Below are positions 34,362 through 42,891 of a stretch of 64,000 nt of DNA, one piece after another. The position numbers were made by a program, and so were the translations under genes. This DNA is from Halosegnis marinus (lineage in GTDB: Archaea; Halobacteriota; Halobacteria; Halobacteriales; Haloarculaceae): assembly GCF_029338355.1 (NCBI RefSeq), contig NZ_CP119802.1:372001-436000 (forward strand). Reading direction: 5' to 3'. How positions within the stretch are numbered: the first letter of the stretch is position 1; each line of letters starts with the position of its first letter. Below the pieces are notes generated by a model. That model did not search any database. It was not told the DNA's origin and was given only the letters and a program-made list of their open reading frames with translations.

Positions 34362-34685
34362 CTACGAGTACTCCCGCCAGCGGTGCCCGCACTCGGTACA
34401 CTTGAAGAAGCGCGTCGGGGGCTCGTCGGCGCTCCCGGTCTGTTTGATGGTGTACCACGCCTTCCGGGTGCCGCACTCGTCGCACTTCACGTCCTCGGCC
34501 GTGGGTTTCCCCTCGAAGTTCGCGTCCTCCGTCGTCTCTATCACGTCGCTGTCGTCCTGCGCCTCGGTAGAGGTGTACTGCTCCGCGAGGTCGGTGTCCT
34601 TCGCGACGGTCGCACCGCACGACGAACAGACCATCTCCTCGCCGTCCGCGTGCATCATCGAGCCGCACTCGTCGCAGAACTGCAT
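34362..34685 (-). CDS. tfs: Transcription elongation/cleavage factor TFS
   Basis: Restarts backtracked RNA polymerase by stimulating transcript cleavage (archaeal TFIIS). A 107-residue protein: N-terminal ribbon CDECG and CSSCG; C-terminal ribbon CDECGTRKAWYTIKQTGSADEP then CTECGHRW. The expected acidic cleavage pair (usually DE) is present as SADEPPTRFFKC. It is encoded alone, convergent with gdhA across a 206-nt spacer. Confidence 0.93.
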   Translation of the reverse strand: MQFCDECGSMMHADGEEMVCSSCGATVAKDTDLAEQYTSTEAQDDSDVIETTEDANFEGKPTAEDVKCDECGTRKAWYTIKQTGSADEPPTRFFKCTECGHRWREYS

Positions 34686-34747
34686 GGTCGCACTCGCGTC
34701 CGCGCGGACAAAAGACCGGCTACTCGCCGCTCGCTGCTCGTTGCCCG

Positions 34748-35230
34748 TTACTCGTTGGGCGCGCCGACGCCGCGGTCGGCGACGACCGGGCAGTTCGACA
34801 CGCGGAAGTGCGTCACGTCGGTGAGTTCGTGGATGGTCGTGCCGGGGTTCTCACACGCGACGTCCGGCGGGTCCGTGAAGTACTGACACCGCTCGCAGTA
34901 GCTCCGTTTCGGGACGACGACGCCCTCCGCGGCGCGTTCGATTTCGGGGTCGCTCTCCACGTCGAGGTCCGTCGCCTCGGTCGTGTCCTCGTCGCCGCCG
35001 AGCGTCTCGAACACGTCGTCGTCGAGCGCCGCGAGGTCCGCGTCCATCTCGACGAAGGGGTCGTCGTCGCCGGCGTCGGGAAGGGAGTCGAACGGGTCGT
35101 CCGGGTCCGCGGGCGTGCCGGGGCTCCCGGAGCCGTACGGCTCCGTCTCGATGGATACCTCCGGCGCGTCGTCGTCGACCTCGTCGACGGCCGACTCGAC
35201 GTCGTCCGGCGTGTCCTCGCGGTCGGTCAC
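34748..35230 (-). CDS. Very acidic protein with C-terminal Cys cluster, 160 aa
   Basis: Residues 1-100 are dominated by Asp, Glu, Pro and Gly (low-complexity, probably disordered). The C-terminal part has four Cys (YCERCQYF, VACENPG, SNCPVV) that could hold a zinc ion or Fe-S cluster. It starts with GTG at 35230, overlapping the upstream stop (GTGA), and is co-translated with the coiled-coil protein. No named family. Confidence 0.72.
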   Translation of the reverse strand: MTDREDTPDDVESAVDEVDDDAPEVSIETEPYGSGSPGTPADPDDPFDSLPDAGDDDPFVEMDADLAALDDDVFETLGGDEDTTEATDLDVESDPEIERAAEGVVVPKRSYCERCQYFTDPPDVACENPGTTIHELTDVTHFRVSNCPVVADRGVGAPNE

Positions 35231-35931
35231 TGCCCCTCCTCCCCGACGAGCGAGGGGGTCGAGAAGAAGCCGCTGCGGCCGGTCACGTCGTGGAACGCCG
35301 CGTCGCAGTGGGGACACGTCGCCTCGGAGAGCAGGCCGATATCGACCGACTCGCCGCAGGCGGCGCAGTTCGCCTCGCGGAAGCCGCGGGTGACGGCGAC
35401 CCGCCGGAGCTCCTCCAGCCGGGCGTCGTCGCCGTCGTCGTCGCCCGCGGCGCGCTGGATGCGGACGACCGCGGCGGCGACCTGCCGGACGCGGCCCTGC
35501 ACGCGCTCGACGGCCTCGCCGTTCCCCTCCACCTCGGTTTCGAGCCCCTCCACATCGGCCTGGAGGTCCGAGAGGGTGGTTGCGAGCCCGGCGATCTCGT
35601 CCTCCAGCGCGTCGAGCCGGTCGAGTTCGGCGTGGCCGTGGTCGGCGGGCGCCTTCCGGTCCGTCTCCTTCTTGACCTGGATGACGCGGTCGCGCACGTC
35701 GTCGACCTTCTCGTCGAGGTCCGACTCCAACGCATCGACGCGCGCGGCGAGCTCGTCGACGCCGCCGACCTCCTCGTCCGCCGCCAGCGCGAGCCGCGCC
35801 GCTTCGAGCAGGCGCTGGAGCAGTTGTTCGCGGCCGAGCCCCTGTTCCGTCGCCTGCTCCGACAGCCACGCGTCGAGGTCGGGCGGCAGGTCCACGGACA
35901 GCGGCTCCCCCTCCGACTGTTCGGTGGCCAT
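35227..35931 (-). CDS. Coiled-coil protein with C-terminal zinc ribbon, 234 aa
   Basis: After a short N-terminal segment resembling a ribbon-helix-helix (VDLPPDLDAWLSEQ), residues about 55-165 form a long heptad coiled coil (ALESDLDEKVDDV..., LETEVEGNGEAVERV), and the end is a zinc ribbon (CAACGE, CPHCDA). It may form a scaffold or DNA-bound structural protein. The gene has a TATA box at 35956-35964, 29 nt from its ATG, and is followed by an acidic Cys protein in the same operon. Function unknown. Confidence 0.75.
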   Translation of the reverse strand: MATEQSEGEPLSVDLPPDLDAWLSEQATEQGLGREQLLQRLLEAARLALAADEEVGGVDELAARVDALESDLDEKVDDVRDRVIQVKKETDRKAPADHGHAELDRLDALEDEIAGLATTLSDLQADVEGLETEVEGNGEAVERVQGRVRQVAAAVVRIQRAAGDDDGDDARLEELRRVAVTRGFREANCAACGESVDIGLLSEATCPHCDAAFHDVTGRSGFFSTPSLVGEEGQ

Positions 35932-35955
35932 TATGCACTACTTACCGACGGAGAT

Positions 35956-35964
35956 TCTATAAAC
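35956..35964 (-). promoter_or_regulatory. TATA box for the 35931-34748 operon
   Basis: On the minus strand this reads GTTTATAGA, centred 29 nt upstream of the ATG at 35931; predicted leaderless. Confidence 0.65.
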
Positions 35965-35980
35965 GTTGGCCCCAGGGCGC

Positions 35981-36817
35981 TCAGCGTATCTTCCGCACGT
36001 CGCTGATGTCGAAGCCGGCCTCGCCGATCTCCGTCTCGAACTGGACGATGTCCTCGTCCTCTATCTGCGAGAGGACGCCGCGGAACTCCCGGACGACGAG
36101 CGTCCGGGCGCGCGTCGAGCCGCCCGACTCCCACTCGAACAGGAAGGTGCCGTCGCACGCGTCGATGAGCTGGCCGTGGCGCTCGTCCGTCAGCGTCTCG
36201 TGGTTCAACAGCACGAGCAGCAGCCCGCCCCACTCGTGGGCGGCGCGCGCCATCCCCTTCAGGAGCTTCGGGATGTCCGACCACGCGAGGTCCTCGCCCG
36301 AGGCGCTGATGAGGTCGGTGAGCGAGTCGATGACGACGAGGCTGTCGGCGGCGTGCGCCGAGAGCACGTCGCCGAGGGCCTCGGGAACGCTGGTGCGGTC
36401 CTCCTGGCCCCCGAGGTCGGCGATGGTCGTCGTCCGCGCGGAGTACCAGTCGCGCGGCACCGGCGAGATGCGGAAGTACTCCGGCGAGAGGTCGTGAAAG
36501 GTCATCGCGTCGGCGACGGCGTCGGCCATCTCCTCGTCCATCACGAGCTCTATCTCGCGGCGCAGTCGCTCCCCCTCGGCGGTGAAGGAGACGTAGTGGA
36601 CGTCCGGGGCGGTGGCCGCGCCCTCCGGCACGGCGCCGTAGTAGAGGTCAAACAGGTCAGGCTCGGCGTCCGCGAGCGCGTTCATCACCGCGGACGTGTA
36701 CATGAACTCCCGCGCGCCGGCACCCGCCTCGCCCGAGAGCAGGACGAGGCTCCCCGGCGGGGCACCACCGTCGATGGTCGTGTCCAGCCGCCGGATGCCG
36801 AACGGGATTCGCTCCAT
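35981..36817 (-). CDS. RecA/KaiC-like protein with degenerate Walker A
   Basis: A 278-residue RecA-superfamily protein of the haloarchaeal 'HTR-like' type. The start (RIPFGIRRLDTTIDGGAPPGS) fits KaiC/RadA-like folds, but the P-loop is GEAGAGAR (29-36): the essential Lys is A35 and the Thr/Ser is R36. Walker B is LVVIDSLTDL. It probably binds nucleotide weakly or not at all, and may act as a regulatory or scaffold KaiC. It is transcribed in the same direction as the 35931 operon, 49 nt upstream of it. Confidence 0.85.
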   Translation of the reverse strand: MERIPFGIRRLDTTIDGGAPPGSLVLLSGEAGAGAREFMYTSAVMNALADAEPDLFDLYYGAVPEGAATAPDVHYVSFTAEGERLRREIELVMDEEMADAVADAMTFHDLSPEYFRISPVPRDWYSARTTTIADLGGQEDRTSVPEALGDVLSAHAADSLVVIDSLTDLISASGEDLAWSDIPKLLKGMARAAHEWGGLLLVLLNHETLTDERHGQLIDACDGTFLFEWESGGSTRARTLVVREFRGVLSQIEDEDIVQFETEIGEAGFDISDVRKIR

Positions 36818-36864
36818 ACGCTCCCGTGTGCCGCACCGGACTTAAAACACACCCGGCGGCGGAC

Positions 36865-37827
36865 TCACTCGACTCGCGCGCCCGCCGACGCCAGCGGGAC
36901 GACCCGGACCTCCCCGCCCACGCCGGCGACGTCAAGGGCGGCCTCCCCCGCCTCGCGCGCAGCACCGGCGCGGTCGGCGCTCGTCAGCCCGTACACGGCC
37001 GGGCCCCACGACGACTGCCCGACGCCGACGACGCCCGGTTCGCCCCCGAGCGCCTCCACGAGTTCGCCCGCCGGCGGCCGATAGACGCCGCCCTGCGCGT
37101 CCGCGTACCACGCGCCGTTGAGCCGGCCGAACTCCCCGACCGCCCGCCCGAACGCGTCGAGGTCGCCCGTCGCCGCCGCGGGGAGCAGCCGTCGCGCGAG
37201 GATGCCCGCCGCCTCGTCGGCGACGGTCGGGTCGGCCCGCTCCACGACCGCGCGCATCGACGCGTCCTCCTGCTCGCCGGAGCGCCCGGTCGGAGCCTCG
37301 GGGAGAACGAGCAGCGCGCGCCACTCCTCGGGCAGGTCGTGGCGCGCGGTCACCGGCGGCACCGTCCACTCGCCGTCCGCGGGCGCGGCCGTCGTGAACC
37401 GCTCCGTCGGGTGGCCGGCGTCCACGACGAAGCCGCCGCCCTCGAACGTCGCCACGCCCACGCCCGAGCGACCACCGCGACCGAGCGCCGGGGCGCGCTC
37501 GCGGACCCGCGGCGCCCGGTCGTAGGCCCCGGCTACCGCCGCGAGCGTCGCGAGCGCGACCTGTGTCCCCGACCCGAGGCCGACGTGGCGCGGCAGGGTC
37601 TCCTCGACCGCGATTCGCGCCCCGGGCACGTCCAGCAGGTCGCAGACCCGCGACGCGTAGTCGGCGACGAGCGGGTCGTCGCAGACGACGGCGTCGGCTC
37701 GCTCGGCGTCGAGCGTCACCCGCGGCGCCGCGAGGCCGACCCCGACCCCGCCGTAGAGGCGCTCGCGCGCCAGCGAGAGGTTCAGGAAGCCGACGTGGAG
37801 CCGGCCCCCCGCGGAGACGCGTGTCAT
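36865..37827 (-). CDS. Beta-ribofuranosylaminobenzene 5'-phosphate synthase-like protein
   Basis: A 320-residue GHMP-kinase-fold protein related to beta-RFAP synthase, the first dedicated step of tetrahydromethanopterin biosynthesis. Visible motifs are GGRLHVGFLNLS, the GHMP motif VGLGSGTQVALATLAA and the QSSWGPAVYGLT segment. Haloarchaea use folate-type cofactors, so its true substrate is open. The ATG at 37827 gives the standard start. The upstream 483-nt spacer separates it from deoxyhypusine synthase. Confidence 0.85.
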   Translation of the reverse strand: MTRVSAGGRLHVGFLNLSLARERLYGGVGVGLAAPRVTLDAERADAVVCDDPLVADYASRVCDLLDVPGARIAVEETLPRHVGLGSGTQVALATLAAVAGAYDRAPRVRERAPALGRGGRSGVGVATFEGGGFVVDAGHPTERFTTAAPADGEWTVPPVTARHDLPEEWRALLVLPEAPTGRSGEQEDASMRAVVERADPTVADEAAGILARRLLPAAATGDLDAFGRAVGEFGRLNGAWYADAQGGVYRPPAGELVEALGGEPGVVGVGQSSWGPAVYGLTSADRAGAAREAGEAALDVAGVGGEVRVVPLASAGARVE

Positions 37828-38310
37828 TACGTCCCCTTCCTCCCGTGCCCGGTTCGGGGTTTCGACCCCGGTAAGACGTGGCGTCGTTCCTCGTCCGCAA
37901 GAACCACCCCGGGAACGCCCTGCTCGCGCGGTTCTATGAGAAACCGCCCCGCGGCCGCACCGCCCACGCGCCTCCCCAGCCGACTCGTTCGCGTCGCTCA
38001 CTCCTCCACCGGAAGACTCGCTCCGCTCGCCTTCCGAGCGTTCGTTCGCGGCGCTCACGAACACCTCGAACGCTTACTGACTCGCGACGAGGGGCGAGTC
38101 AGCGCGCGCCACGGCCGACAGGGGCGGACTCGTCGCGAGCACCGCGAGCGTGCGAGTCGAGGGGAAGGGTTGGTGCTGTGCTGTTCCTGGTGGACTCCCG
38201 AAGGGCGAGGGCTTCGGCGGTGTCACACACCGATTCCCCAGTCGCAACACGGACACATCGGAACGACGGCAATCACGACGTTCAAACCCCCGCGCCGGGA
38301 ACGGGGACCA
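37828..38310. other. 483-nt spacer with hairpin, no gene seen
   Basis: Lies between the divergent RFAP-synthase-like and deoxyhypusine-synthase genes. Both strands give only Arg/Ser-rich frames without a plausible start. It contains a 9-bp inverted repeat (38077-38085 with 38094-38102) and GCGAGC-type words. The part at 38100-38260 looks like a dispersed haloarchaeal repeat or gene remnant, which I cannot confirm here. Confidence 0.6.
38077..38102. repeat. 9-bp inverted repeat in the 483-nt spacer
   Basis: CTGACTCGC and GCGAGTCAG flank an 8-nt loop (GACGAGGG); the stem is perfect. Confidence 0.75.
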
Positions 38311-39327
38311 ATGACCGAGGACGCATGGGAGGAGCCCGAGCGCGAGGAGTTCAGCCACGACCCGCTCGGCCACACGCACGTCTGGTCGGGGATGACCGTC
38401 GGCGAACTCGTGGAGGGGTACGGCGAGGCCGGCATCGGCGCGGCGGACGTCCACGAGGCCGCGGACATCTACACCGAGATGCTGGCCGACGACGACTGCA
38501 CCGTGTTCATGTCGCTCGCGGGCGCGATGGTCCCGACGGGGATGCGGAAGGTGGTCTCCGACCTCATCCGCGACGGCTACGTGGACGCGCTGGTGACGAC
38601 GGGCGCGAACCTCACCCACGACGCCATCGAGGCCGTCGGGGGGAAACACCACCACGGCGCGCCCGAGGCCGAGGGGAAGACGGCCCGGGAACACGACGAG
38701 ACGCTCCGCGACGAGGAGGTCGACCGCGTCTACAACGTCTACCTCCCGCAGGAACACTTCGCGCTGTTCGAGTCGCACCTCCGCGAGGAGGTGTTCCCGC
38801 CGCTGGAGAAGGAGGGAACGGTGAGCATCGAGCGGTTCACGCGCGAACTCGGCCGGGCGAACGCCGCGGTGAACGAGCGCGAGGGCGTCGAGGAGGACCC
38901 CGGGGTCGCGGCCGCGGCCTACGAGTCCGACGTGCCCATCTACTGCCCGGCGGTCTCCGATTCCGTGCTCGGCCTCCAGGCGTGGATGTACTCGCAGACC
39001 TCCGACTTCGCGCTCGACGCGCTGGCCGACATGACGCCGCTGACGGACCTCGCGTACGACGCCGAGCGGGCCGGGTGCCTGCTCGTCGGCGGGGGCGTCC
39101 CGAAGAACTTCACCCTCCAGACGATGCTCGTCACGCCGAACGCCTACGACTACGCGGTGCAGGTGACGACCGACCCCGACCACACCGGGGGGCTGTCGGG
39201 CGCGACGCTCGACGAGGCCCGCTCGTGGGGAAAACTGGAGAAGGGCGCGCGCAACGCGACCGTCGTCGGCGACGCGACCGTCTTCCTCCCCCTGCTGGTG
39301 GCGACGGCGCGCGAGCGGCTGGCGTGA
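38311..39327 (+). CDS. dhs: Deoxyhypusine synthase
   Basis: Transfers the aminobutyl group of a polyamine onto aIF5A. Homology is clear across 338 residues. The active-site Lys is K308 in SWGK, NAD-binding segments SLAGAMVPTGMR and TTGANLTHD match the family, and GGGVPKNF is present. The ATG at 38311 is chosen because it matches the family N-terminus and follows an ACGGGGACC segment. In haloarchaea, whose usual polyamine is agmatine, dhs may use agmatine (family knowledge). Confidence 0.95.
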   Translation: MTEDAWEEPEREEFSHDPLGHTHVWSGMTVGELVEGYGEAGIGAADVHEAADIYTEMLADDDCTVFMSLAGAMVPTGMRKVVSDLIRDGYVDALVTTGANLTHDAIEAVGGKHHHGAPEAEGKTAREHDETLRDEEVDRVYNVYLPQEHFALFESHLREEVFPPLEKEGTVSIERFTRELGRANAAVNEREGVEEDPGVAAAAYESDVPIYCPAVSDSVLGLQAWMYSQTSDFALDALADMTPLTDLAYDAERAGCLLVGGGVPKNFTLQTMLVTPNAYDYAVQVTTDPDHTGGLSGATLDEARSWGKLEKGARNATVVGDATVFLPLLVATARERLA

Positions 39328-40452
39328 CTACTCCTCTCTGAGCAGCGCGGCGTCCCCGTGGCGCTCGCGCAGGTCCCGCAGGTACTCGCGCTGCTCGACC
39401 ATCCGCGGGGTCGGCTCCGCGAACACGTCCGCGAACATCTCGTCCGGGTCGGCCTCGACCTCGGCGAGGTCGTCCACCGCGGCGGCCATCCGGTCGGCGT
39501 TCTCGGACTCGATGCGCTCGACCTCGTCGTCGTCCAGCAGACCCTCGCGCCGGAGGTACGCCTCCAGCCTGTCGATGGGGTCCACGCGCCGCCACTGCTC
39601 GACCTCGTCGTCGTCGCGGTAGGCCGACGGGTCGTCCGCGGTCGTGTGCGCCCCGTAGCGGTACTCGACGGCCTCGACGAGCGTGGGCCGGGCCTCGCCC
39701 TCGCGCGGATCGAGCGCCTTCTCGCGGGCCGCCCGCGTCACCTCGTAGACGGCGAGCGGGTCCATGCCGTCCACCTGCACGCCCTCGAAGCCGTAGGCGT
39801 CTGCCTTCTGCGCGATGGTCCGCGAGCGCGTCTGCTCCTCGCGCGGCACGGAGATGGCCCACCCGTTGTTGTGACACAGGAACACCGTCGGGGTGTCGTA
39901 CACCCCGGCGAAGTTCAGCCCCTCGTGGAAGTCCCCCTCCGAGGTGGCGCCGTCGCCGAAGTGGGCGACGAAGGCCTCGTCGTCGTTCCCTTGCAGGCGC
40001 GCGGCCATCCCCATCCCGGTGACGTGCGGGATGTGGTCCCCGATGCAGATGTTCAGGGGGAACACGTTCGCGTCCGCGAGCGCCGCGGTCCCGGACTCGT
40101 GGCCGGACCAGTAGTGGAGGTACCCCGGCGGGAAGCCGCGCACGAGCGGCGCGGCGTGCTCGCGGTACTGGTAGAACACCCAGTCGTCCTCGGCGAGCGC
40201 GTACATCGACCCGAAGCCGGACCCCTCCTGGCCGGCCATCGGCGAGTACGTCCCGATTCGGCCCTGCCGCTGGAGGCTCACCATCCGGTCGTCGAAGTGC
40301 CGCCCGAGCTTCATGTCCGCGTACAGCGCGACGAGACGGTCCGGCGGGAGGGAGGGCTCGTACCCCTCGCGGAGCGTCCCGTCCGGCGCGAGGAAGCCGA
40401 TGCGGTCGTCGTGGTCCCGGTCGAGCAGGGCGCGGCGCTCGGCTTCGTCCAT
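39328..40452 (-). CDS. 2-oxo acid dehydrogenase E1 component, alpha subunit
   Basis: A 374-residue ThDP-dependent E1-alpha (pyruvate or branched-chain 2-oxoacid type). The ThDP motif runs from GDG at 166-168 to NN at 195-196 (AHFGDGATSEGDFHEG..., LCHNN), and the phosphorylation-loop region R-x-Y-Gx-H (RYGAHTTADD) is visible. No beta subunit, E2 or E3 is adjacent, so its partner must be encoded elsewhere. The ATG at 40452 gives the family start. The stop abuts dhs without a gap (TGACTA). Confidence 0.9.
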   Translation of the reverse strand: MDEAERRALLDRDHDDRIGFLAPDGTLREGYEPSLPPDRLVALYADMKLGRHFDDRMVSLQRQGRIGTYSPMAGQEGSGFGSMYALAEDDWVFYQYREHAAPLVRGFPPGYLHYWSGHESGTAALADANVFPLNICIGDHIPHVTGMGMAARLQGNDDEAFVAHFGDGATSEGDFHEGLNFAGVYDTPTVFLCHNNGWAISVPREEQTRSRTIAQKADAYGFEGVQVDGMDPLAVYEVTRAAREKALDPREGEARPTLVEAVEYRYGAHTTADDPSAYRDDDEVEQWRRVDPIDRLEAYLRREGLLDDDEVERIESENADRMAAAVDDLAEVEADPDEMFADVFAEPTPRMVEQREYLRDLRERHGDAALLREE

Positions 40453-40736
40453 ACCCCGTGTGGCGCCGCCCCCGACATAGCTCTGCCCCGAGCGGCAACG
40501 CTCTTGCCCGCCCGTCGGGTAGCCCCGACCGGCCGATGACGAGCGCGCGGGCCGAGCCGGCGTAGGCACCCGGCCGTGACGAGCCCTATGAGTGCCGAGG
40601 CCAGCCTTCCGTTCATCCGTCCCGGGAGAACGAACGTCGAGGGCCGCGTTCGCCACCCCCTCGGAGCGGACAGTCGTCGAGACGAGGGGCGAGAAGCCGG
40701 CACAACGGTGAAATCCTCGCTTCGCGTTGTCTCCGC

Positions 40737-41420
40737 GTGAACGGCTCCGACTTCGTCCCACCGCGACTCGTCGCGGGTGCGGCCTCCCTCCTCGTCGCCA
40801 ACACCGTTCCGCTCGTCGGGCTGGCCGTCTGGGGTTGGTCGGCCTTCGACGTGCTCGTCCTCTACTGGCTCGAATCCGCCGTCATCGGACTGCTCACGCT
40901 GCCGCGGATCCTCCTCGCACGCGGGGTCGGCGAGTCGGTCGTCGCGTCGGTGTTGTTCGGCGTCAGCGCGTATCAGGGGCCGGGTGCGGGCGGCCCGGGC
41001 GAGCGAATCGGCCTCACGCTGGGGTTCGTCGTCATGTACGGCTTCCTCTGGCTCGCCCACGGCGTCTTCTTGTTCGTGTTCCCGACGATGTCGTTCGGCG
41101 ATGCCGCGTGGTTTCCGGGTGTGTCCGTGGCGACGTTCGCCCTCCTCGTGCCGGCCGCGGGCGCGATGGTGCTGAGCCACGGCGTCTCCTTCGTCGTGAA
41201 CTACCTCGCCGGCGGGGAGTTCAGACGTCGCTCCCCGATGCAGGCCACGTTCACGCCGCTGACGCGGGCGGTCGTCCTCCACTACGCCGTCCTCGTCGGC
41301 GGTATCGCGATGGTCGTCTACGACACGCCGCTCTGGAGCGTCGTCCTCCTGGTCGTGGGCAAGACGGTTCTCGACCTCGTGGCCCATCTCGCGGAGCACG
41401 TCCCGCTCGCGTACCGCTGA
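40737..41420 (+). CDS. DUF6498-type membrane protein, 227 aa
   Basis: About six membrane helices. The LVLYWLESAVIGLLTLPRILLA segment and HGVSFVVNYLAGGEF match the DUF6498 pattern. It starts with GTG at 40737, the first start after the divergent spacer. No ligand residues or channel motif are recognised. There is no operon partner. Confidence 0.75.
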   Translation: MNGSDFVPPRLVAGAASLLVANTVPLVGLAVWGWSAFDVLVLYWLESAVIGLLTLPRILLARGVGESVVASVLFGVSAYQGPGAGGPGERIGLTLGFVVMYGFLWLAHGVFLFVFPTMSFGDAAWFPGVSVATFALLVPAAGAMVLSHGVSFVVNYLAGGEFRRRSPMQATFTPLTRAVVLHYAVLVGGIAMVVYDTPLWSVVLLVVGKTVLDLVAHLAEHVPLAYR

Positions 41421-41501
41421 CTCGCCGGACGGCCCCCACCACGTCCACGACGGGTGGGTCGTGAGCCGTGAGTGCCGAGGCCGTTCCGTTCCCGGTCCGC
41501 C

Positions 41502-42797
41502 TCAGGTCGCCGCCTCGATGGCCGCTTCGAGGTCGGCGATTATCTCCGCGGGGTCCTCGATGCCGACCGAGAGCCGCACGAGTTCGTCCGTCACGCCAGA
41601 CGCTTCCTTCTCCTCGTCGGTGAGCTGCTGATGGGTCGTACTCGCCGGGTGGATGATGAGCGTCTTCGCGTCGCCGACGTTGGCGAGCAGGCTGGCGAGG
41701 TCCGTCGATTCGACCGTCTTCCGGGCCGCCTCGTAGCCGCCCGCGACGCCGAAGGTTATCATCCCGCCGTACCCCCCGTCGAGGTACTTCGTGGCGTTCT
41801 CGTGGGTCGGGTGGGACTCGAGGCCGGGGTAGTTCACCCATTCGACGTCCGGGTGGGCCTCCAGCCGTTCGGCGACGAGCATCGCGTTCTCGCAGTGGCG
41901 CTCCATCCGGAGCGGGAGCGTCTCGATGCCCTGTATCGTCTGCCACGCGTCGAAGGGCGACTGTTGGTTGCCGAGGTCGCGCAGGCCGCGGGCGATGGCC
42001 GCGTAGGTGAACGCCGCCTCGCCGAACGTCTCGACGAAGTTCACGCCGTGGTAGGCGGGGTTGTCCTGTGCGAGTTCGGGGTACTTCTCGGGGTGGTCGC
42101 CCCACGGGAAGGAGCCGCCGTCGACGACGACGCCGCCCACGGTGGTGCCGGAGCCGTGGAGCCACTTCGTCGTGGAGTTCCACACGAGGTCCGCGCCGTG
42201 GTCGAGCGGCTTGCAGAGCGCGGGCGTCGCGAAGGTGTTGTCCACGAACAGCGGCGTGTCGTTCTCGTGGGCGATGTCGGCGATGCGCTCGATGTCGGGG
42301 GTGTCGAGCGCGGGGTTCCCGACGGTTTCGAGGTGGACGTACGCCGTGTCCTCGTCGATGGCCTCCTCGTAGGCGTCGTAGTCGAGGGTGTCCACGAACC
42401 GCGTGGTCACGCCCCGGCGCTCGACGGTGTGGGTGAGGTAGGTGTAGGTCCCCCCGTACAGCGAGGTCGAACTGACGACGTTGTCGCCCGCCTCGGCGAG
42501 GATGAAGTTCGTGAGGTCGAACGCGGCCATCCCGGAGGAGGTGACGGCCGCGCCGACGCCGCCTTCGAGGGCGGCCAGCCGCTCCTGGAGCGTCTCCAGC
42601 GTCGGGTTCATCAGCCGCGAGTAGATGTACCCCGGCTTCTCCAGGGCGAACTGCTCGGCCGCGTCCTCGGCGTCGTCGAAGACGAACGAGGTCGTCTGGT
42701 ACAGCGGGGGCGCGCGAGCGCCCGTCGCGGGGTCCGGCTCCTGGCCGGCGTGCAGCGAGTCGGTCGCTATCGAACGCGAGTCTGGGTCGTCGCTCAT
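41502..42797 (-). CDS. metY: O-acetylhomoserine aminocarboxypropyltransferase / Cys-Met PLP enzyme
   Basis: A PLP enzyme of the Cys/Met metabolism family, 431 residues, the longer O-acetylhomoserine sulfhydrylase size. K211 in WNSTTKWLHG binds PLP; the YSRLMNPT, SSGMAA and HPASTTHQ motifs are family hallmarks. It forms homocysteine from O-acetylhomoserine and sulfide. The acetyltransferase (metX) is not in this window. The start is ATG at 42797 in an AT-poor spacer; no regulatory element is obvious. Confidence 0.95.
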   Translation of the reverse strand: MSDDPDSRSIATDSLHAGQEPDPATGARAPPLYQTTSFVFDDAEDAAEQFALEKPGYIYSRLMNPTLETLQERLAALEGGVGAAVTSSGMAAFDLTNFILAEAGDNVVSSTSLYGGTYTYLTHTVERRGVTTRFVDTLDYDAYEEAIDEDTAYVHLETVGNPALDTPDIERIADIAHENDTPLFVDNTFATPALCKPLDHGADLVWNSTTKWLHGSGTTVGGVVVDGGSFPWGDHPEKYPELAQDNPAYHGVNFVETFGEAAFTYAAIARGLRDLGNQQSPFDAWQTIQGIETLPLRMERHCENAMLVAERLEAHPDVEWVNYPGLESHPTHENATKYLDGGYGGMITFGVAGGYEAARKTVESTDLASLLANVGDAKTLIIHPASTTHQQLTDEEKEASGVTDELVRLSVGIEDPAEIIADLEAAIEAAT

Positions 42798-42891
42798 ACA
42801 CCGTTCCCGACGCCGAGTCGTTTACTGTTACCGTTCGTCGCAAGACTCACTCGTTCGTCCCGACGACCCGCCGCTTACCCCGTGGCCCGCC

